Below are positions 9,799 to 17,586 of a stretch of DNA of 64,000 bases, one piece after another; the stretch's first letter is position 1; each line of letters starts with the position of its first letter. Below the pieces are notes generated by a model. That model did no database searches. It saw only the letters and a list, made by a program, of their open reading frames with translations, and was not told the origin of the DNA. The position numbers and the translations under genes are program-made. The stretch comes from Metabacillus niabensis (lineage in GTDB: Bacteria; Bacillota; Bacilli; Bacillales; Bacillaceae), in the NCBI RefSeq assembly GCF_020524345.1, contig NZ_JAIVLH010000016.1, positions 62,001 through 126,000 on the forward strand. Reading direction: 5' to 3'.

Positions 9799-10593
9799 TC
9801 AACTGTTTCCAAATTTTATTGTATTTTTGATTCTCGTCATCACGAATTCAAGGACAACCATGAGAATACAAATCATAATCACAATTGTCGTTGTTTGGGC
9901 ATAATTATACGTATTAATCGCTTGTGTTAATAAAAGACCTATACCGCCAACTCCTATAATTCCTAAACCAATTGATTCAGAAACATTCATTTCAAAGCAA
10001 ACAGTAATCCAAGCAACAAAGGCAGTTATACAAAGCGGAATTAAACCGTGATAAACAATTTTGAACCAGGAAGCTCCTGTTGACTTCATCGCTTCAATAA
10101 TCTCGCCGCCTGTCTCTTCAATACTCCCTGTAAACGTTTTGACCAGGTAGCCGACTGCAGAGATCAATATGGCAATAAAACCTGACACATTGCCAAACCC
10201 TAGGCTTGCAATCACCATTAACCCCCAAACCAAGGAAGGGACAGAACGAACGATGGCGAAAAAACCTTTAATAAAAATCGCTACATAACGATTTGGTGCA
10301 ATATTTGATGCTGCTAAAAAACTTAAAAACATAGCTAAAATAGTAGCCACGACCCAAGTTAACAAAGCCAATGTTAAACTGGTCACAATATTTAAAAGAG
10401 CATCAGGAACAATTGAGAAATCGACAGCCATCATTCGACTTAAGACGTCTGGAACATTTTCTAATCGTTCAAAAAACTTTTGCATATCTAAATTGATAAG
10501 ATTCACAGCTGCAATAAACACAGTACCCAATAGAAGAAAAAGAAGAACCGCCTTGCCAATACTTCCTTTTGACGTGACTCGAATGTGCTCCAT
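9799..10593 (-). CDS. phnE: phosphonate-type ABC transporter permease (second PhnE)
   Basis: This 264-aa integral membrane permease has an N-terminal membrane anchor (about residues 12-32) and a five- to six-helix core. The core holds the EAA-loop motif GGEIIEAMKSTGASWFKIVYHGLIP, and the conserved GIIGVGGIGLLL follows. The family pairs two PhnE subunits with PhnC ATPase and PhnD binding protein to import phosphonates, phosphite or related oxyanion esters. It lies 21 bp after the other phnE and directly before the phosphatase gene, all one transcript. AGGAG precedes the ATG. Substrate not determinable from sequence. Confidence 0.88.
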   Translation of the reverse strand: MEHIRVTSKGSIGKAVLLFLLLGTVFIAAVNLINLDMQKFFERLENVPDVLSRMMAVDFSIVPDALLNIVTSLTLALLTWVVATILAMFLSFLAASNIAPNRYVAIFIKGFFAIVRSVPSLVWGLMVIASLGFGNVSGFIAILISAVGYLVKTFTGSIEETGGEIIEAMKSTGASWFKIVYHGLIPLCITAFVAWITVCFEMNVSESIGLGIIGVGGIGLLLTQAINTYNYAQTTTIVIMICILMVVLEFVMTRIKNTIKFGNS

Positions 10594-10614
10594 ATTGTTT
10601 TCAATCTCCTTACG

Positions 10615-11421
10615 TTAATAAACAAAACGTTTCCGAATTGAATTGGTTACTAACTCTGTTAATAAAATAATCATAACGACTACCGCAATTATCGTAATTG
10701 CTTCTCCATATTTGAACAAATTAATATTTGTATCAATTAAGACACCAATACCGCCCGCTCCAACGAGACCTAAAACAGCGGAAGCACGGACATTAATTTC
10801 AAAGGCAAATAATGTCCAATTAATCCAAGCAGGAACAAACTGAGGGATCACTCCATGAAACAGGATTTGAAAATAGGAGGAACCATTCGCTCTCAATGCT
10901 TCTAGCTTATCTCCGGAAATTTCATCGATTGATTCTGCATAGCTTTTACTTAAAAATCCGATTGTGACAAGAATCAACGCCAAAACGCCAACTATCCCGC
11001 CAATACCAAAAATATAAATCAATAGCGCTCCCCAAATAATAAAAGGGATATTTCGTAATATTGAGACAAAACCGCGGGTAATTACCCGTAATGTTTTAAA
11101 TTTATTCGTATTTTCCGAGATTAATATTCCAAAAATAAACGCAATAATGGTAGAAATGTAAGTTGAGATAATCGCATAACCGAGAGTATCAATGACCGCT
11201 GGGATATATTGCTTGATATTCTCCGCGTTAGGAGGAAAGAACTTTTCAAAGAAAAACATCACAAAGCTTGGTAAGCCTATAAGCATTTCGATAAAAGAAA
11301 TCTCTAAGTAAACAACAGAGAATGTTAATACAGCAAAAATAGCTGCTGCAATTGCAAATGTCCTTTTAGGATCTCTGTGATCGAGCGGGATTTTATGAAT
11401 ATGAACAGTTTTATTATTCAT
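10615..11421 (-). CDS. phnE: phosphonate-type ABC transporter permease (first PhnE)
   Basis: This membrane permease has several hydrophobic helices and the EAA-type segment SGDKLEALRANGSSYFQILFHG, ending in GLVGAGGIGVLI. The start is taken at the ATG at 11421 (MNNKTVHIHK), overlapping the phnC stop by 8 bp. An in-frame ATG at 11457 would extend deeper into phnC and is less likely. It pairs with the second PhnE to make a heterodimeric channel, as in many Firmicute phn operons. The two permeases are clearly related but not recent duplicates. Confidence 0.86.
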   Translation of the reverse strand: MNNKTVHIHKIPLDHRDPKRTFAIAAAIFAVLTFSVVYLEISFIEMLIGLPSFVMFFFEKFFPPNAENIKQYIPAVIDTLGYAIISTYISTIIAFIFGILISENTNKFKTLRVITRGFVSILRNIPFIIWGALLIYIFGIGGIVGVLALILVTIGFLSKSYAESIDEISGDKLEALRANGSSYFQILFHGVIPQFVPAWINWTLFAFEINVRASAVLGLVGAGGIGVLIDTNINLFKYGEAITIIAVVVMIILLTELVTNSIRKRFVY

Positions 11422-12250
11422 CGTTTTGTCCCACTGCCAATTGCATTTTTCTTTCATTTTCTAAATGCGTTCCGCTTGCACTTTGAAGCTTCGTTTGCGA
11501 TTCTTTTCCTTCATAGATATTCTGAATCATATCATCCGTTAATTGAGATGGTACTCCATCAAAAACAACTGTCCCTTTTTTAATTCCAATAATGCGTGTG
11601 GCATACTTTTTAGCATAATCCACTTGGTGAAGATTCACGATACATGTTAATTTTTTTTCATTAGAAATTGAATGAAGCTGCTGCATCACAATATTGGCAG
11701 AAAGGGGATCCAATGAAGCGATCGGCTCGTCCGCGAGCAATAGCTTCGGTCTCTGCAAGATCGCCCGACATATTCCAACCCTTTGCATTTGTCCTCCGGA
11801 AAGCTCATCAGCTCGTTTATAAATTTGATCCTGTAAACCAACTTTTTTAAGAAGTTCAACGGCTTCTTGCTTGTCTTCATGGCGATAGAGGCCAAGCAAA
11901 CTTTTATATAAAGGAATGTTGCTTAATTGCCCGTGGAGAACATTTTTAATGACATTTGTTCTGCCGACTAAATTATAATGTTGAAAAATCATGCCTATTT
12001 TTGATCTTTCTTTACGCAATTTCCGTCCATTTAGTCTCTCCAAATGCTGACCATCGAAGATAATTTCCCCTTCAGAAGGGTTTAAAAGGCGATTAATACA
12101 TCTTATAAAGGTTGACTTTCCAGCACCAGAAGGACCAATGACAACAATAAATTCACCTGGATAGAAATCTAAGGAAATTCCATTCAAAGCACGTGTATCT
12201 TTTCCGTAAACCTTAACTAGATTTTTAATTGATAAGATTGGATTCATCAT
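11414..12250 (-). CDS. phnC: phosphonate-type ABC transporter ATP-binding protein PhnC
   Basis: The 278-aa ATPase has Walker A GPSGAGKST (about 38-46), Q-loop IFQHYNLVG, signature LSGGQMQRVGICRA, Walker B LLLADEP and switch His in IVNLHQVDYA. The first 240 residues match PhnC. The C-terminal 30 residues (after YEGKESQ) are an unconserved extension that partly overlaps the next gene. The start codon overlaps the phnD stop by 4 bp (ATGA), indicating translational coupling. It energises uptake through the two PhnE proteins. Confidence 0.92.
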   Translation of the reverse strand: MMNPILSIKNLVKVYGKDTRALNGISLDFYPGEFIVVIGPSGAGKSTFIRCINRLLNPSEGEIIFDGQHLERLNGRKLRKERSKIGMIFQHYNLVGRTNVIKNVLHGQLSNIPLYKSLLGLYRHEDKQEAVELLKKVGLQDQIYKRADELSGGQMQRVGICRAILQRPKLLLADEPIASLDPLSANIVMQQLHSISNEKKLTCIVNLHQVDYAKKYATRIIGIKKGTVVFDGVPSQLTDDMIQNIYEGKESQTKLQSASGTHLENERKMQLAVGQNDE

Positions 12251-13182
12251 TTTTCTTCATCCTCTAAAGCATTTATGGCATCAAGCATTTCAATCGTAGG
12301 ATCATAATAGTCTTGCTCAGTCGCTACAAATCTAGCATTTGGATCATTATGAACAGCTTCAAAATATTTCTCATCATCAAATGATATAAACGCATCTCTT
12401 AAAGCTTCTTTAAAATCTACCGGTAAATCTTCGCGAACGATATAAGAAGCGTCAGGGATATCGTCTGTCTGTCCAATAATTTTGAAATCATCCTCTGAAA
12501 CAGCTCCCGCCTCAATCATACTATCTAGAGCACCTTTAGCCACTGCCGCTGCGTCATAGTCACCCATCTTTACACCCATGGCACTATTTGGATGAGATTC
12601 GGAAAAGGTCACATTTTCAAAAAAGTAGCCGGACTGTTCAACTAAATCTGGGTCAAGGTCAAACTCCTGAACCAGAGTCCCCTTTGGATATAGATACCCG
12701 GAGGATGAAGCAGCATTTACAAACGCAAAGTTCTTTCCTTTTAAATCTTCCATATTGTTGATTTCTTCATTATCCTTCTGGGTAATAAAAGCCGTATAAT
12801 ATTCAAGTCCCTCCACTTGAGGAGTAACTAACAACTCCGCCCCTGCTTTTTTGTCTGCTTGATAATAGCTCATTGGACTAGCGAGCATAATATCTAAATT
12901 TCCACTTGCTAATGCTTCAATACCAACTGCGTAGCTGCCGCCTTCAAACTCTTTTACTTCTATACCTAATTCTTCAGAAAGGTGCTCTCTCAATGATGTA
13001 TGCATAGAAGCAGCATTCGGGTTGTTTTCATTTGGCATTTGAACTAAAGTTAGTTCTTCCGGCCATCCTATATTTTCAGTATCAGCTGAGGCGGAAGATG
13101 AAGAACTCGCTCCATTCCCACACGCTGCCAGAGTAGAGATAAGTCCTACTGTTAAGAGTAATTTTGAAAGTTTTTTCTTCAT
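12247..13182 (-). CDS. phnD: phosphonate-type ABC transporter substrate-binding lipoprotein PhnD
   Basis: The 311-aa protein has a lipoprotein signal peptide ending in LISTLAACGNG (lipid-attached Cys about residue 21) and a Ser/Ala-rich linker, then a periplasmic-type binding fold. PhnD hallmarks are visible in order: VQMPNENNP, LASPMSYYQADKKAG, the NAASSSGYLYPKG loop that holds the oxyanion, FSESHPNSAMGVKMGDYDAAAV, and YIVREDLP. It captures a phosphonate- or phosphite-like ligand at the membrane exterior. It is the first gene of the operon, with AAAGGAGA before the ATG. Confidence 0.9.
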   Translation of the reverse strand: MKKKLSKLLLTVGLISTLAACGNGASSSSSASADTENIGWPEELTLVQMPNENNPNAASMHTSLREHLSEELGIEVKEFEGGSYAVGIEALASGNLDIMLASPMSYYQADKKAGAELLVTPQVEGLEYYTAFITQKDNEEINNMEDLKGKNFAFVNAASSSGYLYPKGTLVQEFDLDPDLVEQSGYFFENVTFSESHPNSAMGVKMGDYDAAAVAKGALDSMIEAGAVSEDDFKIIGQTDDIPDASYIVREDLPVDFKEALRDAFISFDDEKYFEAVHNDPNARFVATEQDYYDPTIEMLDAINALEDEEK

Positions 13183-13356
13183 TTTGTTTGTCTCCTTTTA
13201 GAGTTAAATTAACAATTTTAACATGGTTACTTACTGAGATTACTAGAACCTGAAAAACTCTAAAACTCCACTTTTAAGCTTTGATTACCCTGCAGATAAT
13301 TTTTTCACCTACATAAAATTAGAGATTTAATTTGCTCTCACCTCTCATGGTATTCA

Positions 13357-13370
13357 ACTTGTATTCAAGT
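13357..13370. promoter_or_regulatory. palindrome upstream of phnD, candidate GntR-type operator
   Basis: ACTTGTATTCAAGT is a perfect 5-bp-arm inverted repeat with 4 central bases, 174 bp upstream of phnD. On the minus strand it lies just after a possible -10 (TATTAT, with TTGGGT 16 bp upstream), a repressor-like position. No matching palindrome was found before the gntR gene, so the cognate regulator is unknown. The rest of 13183-13637 holds only the cwlJ promoter region and a doubtful 29-codon ORF. Confidence 0.35.
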
Positions 13371-13637
13371 AATAATATACCGACGTATTGTTAACCCAAT
13401 ATTTTTCTGGTGTAAAGAATTAGTTAATAAGATGTAAATGTAGAACAAGCTGTTTAAAAAGGAGGCTTAAAAAAGGGAATGATTGGATGTGTAGAAGGAC
13501 CAATAAAGCAAGCTTCCAAAAAGATTGAGAGCTTACATAAAATAGGACATGTAGGGCTTAAATTCTAAGCATTCTTATTTACTATACAATGACATGAATA
13601 TAGTTTTTTTTTCATACTATATTTTTGGGGTGATAAA

Positions 13638-14078
13638 ATGGCAAGAGCAAAGTACCGGAGTTCGGATGTGGACTTAATGGCTAGAATGATGAGGGCAGAA
13701 GCTGAAGGTGAAGGAAAACAAGGCATGTTATATGTTGGGAATGTCATTGTTAATCGTTTAGTTGCAAATTGTTCAGACTTTGAAGGGCTAAGAACAGTAC
13801 CTCAAGTCATTTATCAAGTGCAAGGGGGAAATTATTCCTTTGAAGCTGTTCAAAAAGGTAATATGTTTTATCAAAGAGCCCGAGAATCGGAAAGAAGATT
13901 AGCAAAACAGAATTTGGATTTTTGGAGACAACACCCAGCTAAGTATGCTCTTTGGTATTTTAATCCATATGCCCCATGCCCTCCTACATGGTATGGGCAG
14001 CCTTTCGCCGGTCAATTTAAAAATCATTGTTATTATGAACCAAAAGCTGGAACATGTGATGGTGTTTATAGCGGTTAA
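13638..14078 (+). CDS. cwlJ: spore cortex-lytic hydrolase CwlJ
   Basis: This 146-aa hydrolase of the SleB/CwlJ fold works in the spore coat and depolymerises cortex peptidoglycan during germination, triggered by Ca-dipicolinate in B. subtilis. Diagnostic segments are SSDVDLMARMMRAEAEGEGKQG with the catalytic Glu, GNVIVNRLVANCSDF, YQRARESERRLA, and ALWYFNPYAPCPPTWYGQPF. There is no signal peptide or peptidoglycan-binding domain, typical for CwlJ and unlike SleB. The length matches B. subtilis CwlJ (142 aa). No gerQ neighbour is present, so it is a single-gene unit with its own terminator. Mother-cell sporulation control is expected from the family but not demonstrated here. Confidence 0.93.
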   Translation: MARAKYRSSDVDLMARMMRAEAEGEGKQGMLYVGNVIVNRLVANCSDFEGLRTVPQVIYQVQGGNYSFEAVQKGNMFYQRARESERRLAKQNLDFWRQHPAKYALWYFNPYAPCPPTWYGQPFAGQFKNHCYYEPKAGTCDGVYSG

Positions 14079-14107
14079 GCTTACTCATGCAGGTAAGCTT
14101 TTTTTTA
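14077..14107 (+). terminator. cwlJ terminator
   Basis: AAGCTTAC (14077-14084) and GTAAGCTT (14093-14100) form a perfect stem followed by T6. The stem overlaps the cwlJ stop codon. Confidence 0.85.
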
Positions 14108-14150
14108 TAATGATACAATATTTCACAATCGCGGTTTATTTCATTGATTG

Positions 14151-14205
14151 AGTACATGATAGACAATTGAAGCTTAGATCTCGCCAACTATGTCTATCAT
14201 GTACT
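14151..14205. repeat. 15-bp perfect inverted repeat, diverged first member of the hairpin array
   Basis: AGTACATGATAGACA (14151-14165) and TGTCTATCATGTACT (14191-14205) enclose a 25-nt loop. The inner AGAC/GTCT matches the stem core of the 52-bp repeats that start 6 bp later, suggesting a related but diverged unit. Confidence 0.75.
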
Positions 14206-14210
14206 GCATA

Positions 14211-14461
14211 AAAGACATTTCGCATTTGAACCACACGGCGGAAGTCTTTCAACATTAACATGAAAGACATTTTGTACTTGAACTGCGTGGCGGAAGTCTT
14301 TCAACACTAACATGAAAGACATTTTGTACTTGAACTGCGTGGCGGAAGTCTTTCAATACTAACATGAAAGACATTTGGCATTTGAACTGCAGGTCGGGTG
14401 TTTTTCAATACTAACATGAAAGACATTTCGCATTTGAACCACACTGCAAGATGTCTTTCAT
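14211..14461. repeat. tandem array of five 52-bp hairpin-forming repeats
   Basis: Units begin with AAAGACATTT at 14211, 14263, 14315, 14367 and 14419, an exact 52-bp period. The fifth copy ends near 14461. Each unit carries AAAGAC near its start and GTCTTTC about 30 bp later (the fourth copy has a degenerate right arm), so each can fold into a stem-loop. Units 2 and 3 differ by one base; units 1 and 5 share the TTCGCATTTGAACCACAC variant. 52 is not a multiple of 3 and no reading frame runs through it, so it is non-coding. It fills the gap between cwlJ and the 3' end of pbuE. Confidence 0.85.
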
Positions 14462-14509
14462 CATCTATCTGAAGAACATCCCAATCCAATCCCATCCCAA
14501 ATCTCCCCC

Positions 14510-15709
14510 TTATGCCTGGGTATGTGAACGATCCCCTTTAGAAAATGAAAGTACATTTTTTCTTTTAATTTTTTTTCTTGTTATAGAATAAACAGCACAT
14601 AGCAGCGAGAAGATGACGATGACTCCCCCGAACCATGCAGTGTTGGAAACTGATCCGGTTTCACTTAGTACAAAACCGCCAAATGCTGATCCGATCGCAA
14701 TACCTATTTGTAAGGCGGAATTATTAAAGCTTTGCTGAATATCGGATGTAGCAGGATCTGTTTGAATTAAATAGCTTTGTTGAGGCGGTGCCAAACTCCA
14801 GCTTAATGCTGCCCAGATCATCATGATTGGGATAAATAGGATCAATGAGAAAGTCGTAAATGGTAATAAGAATAAAATGAAAGCAAACGAACTAATCACA
14901 ACGATGATGCTTTTATGAGTGCCAATTGAATCTGAAAGAACTCCCCCAAATGCACCTCCACTTACGGCAGCAAGCCCAAATAGTAAATAACAAATACTGA
15001 TCAGATTAGAATTGAGATGAAGTTCCGCTTCCAAAAATGGAGTGAAATAGGCATAAATTGTATAGTGTCCTGCTAACATAAACATCGTTGCAAGGTGGGC
15101 GCTGCCTATTTTTGTGCTTGCTATAGCTTTGATTTGCTGTGAAAGAGGAACCGCATTTTCTCCGGGAATTCGCTCTAGAAAAATTGAGATTAGGATGATG
15201 GAGCCAATGGATAATAGGGCAATCCCAAGGAAAATGACACGCCAGCCCAATGTATTGGAAATGAGGATTCCAAGCGGCACACCCATCACAAGTGATGAAC
15301 TAATTCCCATATAGATGAGTCCCAAAGCTTTTGCCCGATGTGTTGGAGCCACAATCTTGGCAGCAATTGTTAATGACAGGACGACAATAAGTGCTGTACT
15401 CATGGCAGTTAAGACTCTAGCAATCATCATAAAAGTAAAATTAGGACTAAAATAGGTCATGATATTACCAATAAAGAAAACAAACAAAGATGTTAGATAT
15501 AATTTTTTTCGCTCAATTTTACTGGTTAAGACAAGCAATACAGGTCCGGCAACAGCATAGATAAGAGCAAAAACAGATATAAGTTGACCAGCAGTACTTA
15601 ATGAGATACTAAAATCATTTGCAATCGTAGGTAGTATTCCTCCTACGATTAATTCAACCAGTCCAACTGCGATGGTTGATAAGGCAAGAATAAAAACTTT
15701 TATATTCAT
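14510..15709 (-). CDS. pbuE: purine base efflux pump PbuE (MFS)
   Basis: This 399-aa major facilitator protein has about 12 membrane segments. The sequence follows B. subtilis PbuE (formerly YdhL) closely: [22 protein letters not shown], then [15 protein letters not shown] and [13 protein letters not shown], and [16 protein letters not shown] near the end. PbuE exports adenine, hypoxanthine and purine analogues. The strongest support is the adenine riboswitch in its leader, the same arrangement as in B. subtilis. The start at 15709 follows that leader. The gene ends at the hairpin repeat array and no separate terminator is evident. Confidence 0.93.
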   Translation of the reverse strand: MNIKVFILALSTIAVGLVELIVGGILPTIANDFSISLSTAGQLISVFALIYAVAGPVLLVLTSKIERKKLYLTSLFVFFIGNIMTYFSPNFTFMMIARVLTAMSTALIVVLSLTIAAKIVAPTHRAKALGLIYMGISSSLVMGVPLGILISNTLGWRVIFLGIALLSIGSIILISIFLERIPGENAVPLSQQIKAIASTKIGSAHLATMFMLAGHYTIYAYFTPFLEAELHLNSNLISICYLLFGLAAVSGGAFGGVLSDSIGTHKSIIVVISSFAFILFLLPFTTFSLILFIPIMMIWAALSWSLAPPQQSYLIQTDPATSDIQQSFNNSALQIGIAIGSAFGGFVLSETGSVSNTAWFGGVIVIFSLLCAVYSITRKKIKRKNVLSFSKGDRSHTQA

Positions 15710-15750
15710 TGTATTTTTTCATCCCTTCAACTATATATTTTTCAGAAATA

Positions 15751-15803
15751 AAAAAATCCTGATTACAGAAAACGAATTTTTCATTTTCTGTAATCAGGAT
15801 TTT
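15751..15803 (-). terminator. riboswitch-controlled terminator of pbuE
   Basis: On the minus strand a 19-bp stem beginning AAATCCTGATTACAG and ending CTGTAATCAGGATTT is followed by T6. Its 5' arm contains the P3 and P1 3' strands of the adenine aptamer. Ligand binding would therefore block the terminator, the ON-switch logic known for pbuE. Confidence 0.88.
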
Positions 15804-15850
15804 AAGGTTCCTGGTAGAGACCCTCCAGCCATATTCCAGAGGTTATACAG
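15788..15850 (-). ncRNA. adenine riboswitch (purine class)
   Basis: The minus-strand RNA has P1 closed by CTGTA and TACAG, the J1/2 and P2 region TATAACCTCTGGAATATGG, then GGGTCTCTACCAGG and AACCTTAAAATCC. These are the conserved purine-aptamer core and loop sequences. The specificity base in the final junction (CTGATTAC) is T where guanine aptamers have C, predicting adenine recognition. It lies about 80 nt upstream of pbuE and overlaps its terminator. This is recognised by eye against the published B. subtilis pbuE aptamer. Confidence 0.92.
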
Positions 15851-16041
15851 GTATCAAGTATTTAATTTCGATCATACTTTGAAGAGTTTACTAGATTTTA
15901 AATGATTTTTCAAGGGTTAACTTTATTTTGAAATTTTCTGATGCTTTTGATATCCAATATGAAATTCCTGTATAATTTGCTTATAAAGGGGGTGCTACTA
16001 GATGGAGAATCACGAAAGATTGTCCGGGACTTCTTCCACTC

Positions 16042-16161
16042 ATGCAAAGCCTATTATTGGAAAGGCGATACTTTGCATGGGGTGAAATATTTATTTTTAT
16101 CGCTGAACAAGCTTTTCTAATAACTTGGCTTTGCACCTTATTTGAAAGAAAACTAAAATAA
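16042..16161 (+). CDS. possible small membrane peptide or gene remnant
   Basis: A 39-codon frame encodes one hydrophobic segment (WGEIFIFIAEQAFLITWLCTLF) between charged ends. It has no good ribosome binding site of its own. An overlapping frame starting at the ATG at 16002 has AAAGGGGG before it and runs 27 codons to a stop at the junction. A frameshift could join the two into one roughly 52-aa protein. It may be a real small gene, a frameshifted relic, or chance. It stops 15 bp before the CD3324-like gene. Confidence 0.25.
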   Translation: MQSLLLERRYFAWGEIFIFIAEQAFLITWLCTLFERKLK

Positions 16162-16175
16162 GGGAGCGGGCTAAA

Positions 16176-16445
16176 GTGAAATATATTAATGCTACCAAAG
16201 TGTTACCAGAGAAACTGATCGTGGAGATCCAAAAATATATCCAAGGGGAAACCCTTTATATTCCTAAGCAGGAAACAGAGCATCGAAAATGGGGAAGCTT
16301 AAGTGGCGGGAGACAAATGCTTGATCGTCGTAATGCCGCCATAAAAAATTCCTTTGCCGGTGGAAAGAGTATTGAACAATTAGCGAATGAATATTACCTT
16401 TCAACCGAAACGATCAAGAAAATTGTCTATTCACATAAGAGGTAG
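16176..16445 (+). CDS. CD3324-family HTH protein
   Basis: The 89-aa protein starts at GTG with AGGGAGCGG upstream. It matches the small CD3324-like family of Firmicutes: KYINATKVLPEKLIVEIQKYIQGETLYIPK, a basic middle (KWGSLSGGRQMLDRRNAAIKN), and a C-terminal helix-turn-helix (IEQLANEYYLSTETIKKIVY). Function is unknown; a DNA-binding role is inferred from the helix-turn-helix. It forms a single unit with a strong terminator after it. Confidence 0.75.
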   Translation: MKYINATKVLPEKLIVEIQKYIQGETLYIPKQETEHRKWGSLSGGRQMLDRRNAAIKNSFAGGKSIEQLANEYYLSTETIKKIVYSHKR

Positions 16446-16487
16446 AAAAAGCACTGATGAGAATTCTTTTTCATCAGTGCTTTTTAG
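16446..16487 (+). terminator. terminator after the CD3324-like gene
   Basis: AAAAAGCACTGATGA (16446-16460) and TCATCAGTGCTTTTT (16471-16485) form a long perfect stem ending in a T run. It also works on the minus strand because of the A run on the 5' side. Confidence 0.88.
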
Positions 16488-16588
16488 GTATAAAACGGTA
16501 CTAAGTCGTTTTCTCCATTTTATAAGCTGACTATATTCTTTACAATAATGTTAAAATGATGTCAGCGAATGAACAGGAGAGTTACGTG

Positions 16589-17239
16589 ATGAACGAAAAG
16601 TTTATAAAAAATGAGCAATTGAACTTTATAAAAAAACAGATTGCATTGATAAAAGATATTTCCAAAAGAAATGTACCCAAAAGTGTTTTGCTAGCTGAAA
16701 TAGACATAGCTAATGCTAAAATTATAGACAATATGACACATGCATCAGAAGAACAACTTGAAATGCTGGATATATCCAGCTTAAGAACTGACGTTGAATA
16801 TGAGCAGTATATCCAACATCTATCGGACTTTGTGCTACCTTTTCCGGAAATCACTGAACAGCAAATAAAAAAGATGTTTCCTAAGAATAAGAAATTAAAG
16901 CTGCCGGATTTATCATCAATCGACCGAAGCAAACTGACTTATTTGAGCTGGACCGATCTTGGATTAAATAAAAAATTTATTGTTTATGAGCTGGATGGGA
17001 AAATGGTTGGTATTGAATGTAAAGTTACTCCGACAAGTAAAGCTAATTATTGTTCGATTTGTCAATCTATAGGTGAGGTAACCTATTTTTCTACTAAAAC
17101 AAAAGCCAAAAAATCTAATAATCCCGATTATTATAAGTCCATCGGCAATCTGATTTGTGCGGATAGTAATGAATGTAATAAAAAAATAACGAATGTTGAG
17201 TATTTAACCACTGTATTAAGAGAAGCGTTAGCTAAGTGA
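16589..17239 (+). CDS. FusB/FusC-family EF-G-binding protein
   Basis: The 216-aa protein has an N-terminal helical bundle (NFIKKQIALIKDISKRNVP onward) and a C-terminal zinc-finger domain with CSICQ and a later CADSNEC. This is the layout of FusB-type proteins that bind elongation factor G. Plasmid-borne FusB and FusC rescue EF-G stalled by fusidic acid. Chromosomal homologues in Bacillus are common and may act in ribosome turnover; whether this one gives resistance cannot be told. The ATG at 16589 is chosen because CAGGAG lies 8 nt upstream; the frame is open from 16556. Confidence 0.8.
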   Translation: MNEKFIKNEQLNFIKKQIALIKDISKRNVPKSVLLAEIDIANAKIIDNMTHASEEQLEMLDISSLRTDVEYEQYIQHLSDFVLPFPEITEQQIKKMFPKNKKLKLPDLSSIDRSKLTYLSWTDLGLNKKFIVYELDGKMVGIECKVTPTSKANYCSICQSIGEVTYFSTKTKAKKSNNPDYYKSIGNLICADSNECNKKITNVEYLTTVLREALAK

Positions 17240-17385
17240 TCGGCTCACATCTATTGAAGCGACTATAAAATAAAAGCAGGTACAAAGTATTAAGTAGTTC
17301 AGATAACGTGGAGAAACATACGGAATAACATGCAAATAAACACTATGTTTAGCACCATAATTAACAGTATAAATAGCAAACAAAA

Positions 17386-17421
17386 ACGCTTGGGTTATAA
17401 AACACCCAAGCGTCATTTTTT
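17386..17421. terminator. intrinsic terminator in the 17240-17586 gap
   Basis: ACGCTTGGGT (17386-17395) and ACCCAAGCGT (17404-17413) form a perfect 10-bp stem followed by T7 on the plus strand, with a T run also on the minus strand. It could end the FusB-like transcript about 150 bp downstream. Nothing else is recognised in this gap. Confidence 0.8.
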
Positions 17422-17586
17422 TATATTGTCTTTTTCACTAACGCTACCCGTTACTTCAATAAGAAAACGCAATTCATTGATTGAAAAATAAGTGTCCGTC
17501 AAATTTAACTACATATTTTGTTGCAATGCATTTCTTTGTAAGAAGGTAAGAATTATTAAGATGCTATTTCCACAATCGATAACCTA

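Noticed and set aside
13479-13568. 29-codon ORF upstream of cwlJ (MIGCVEGPIKQASKKIESLH)
   Set aside because: AAGGAGG is 13 nt away, no family or hydrophobic pattern is evident, and the length is within chance.
14211-14461. CRISPR-like array
   Set aside because: Repeats are contiguous with no unique spacers, units contain their own inverted repeat, and no cas gene is near.
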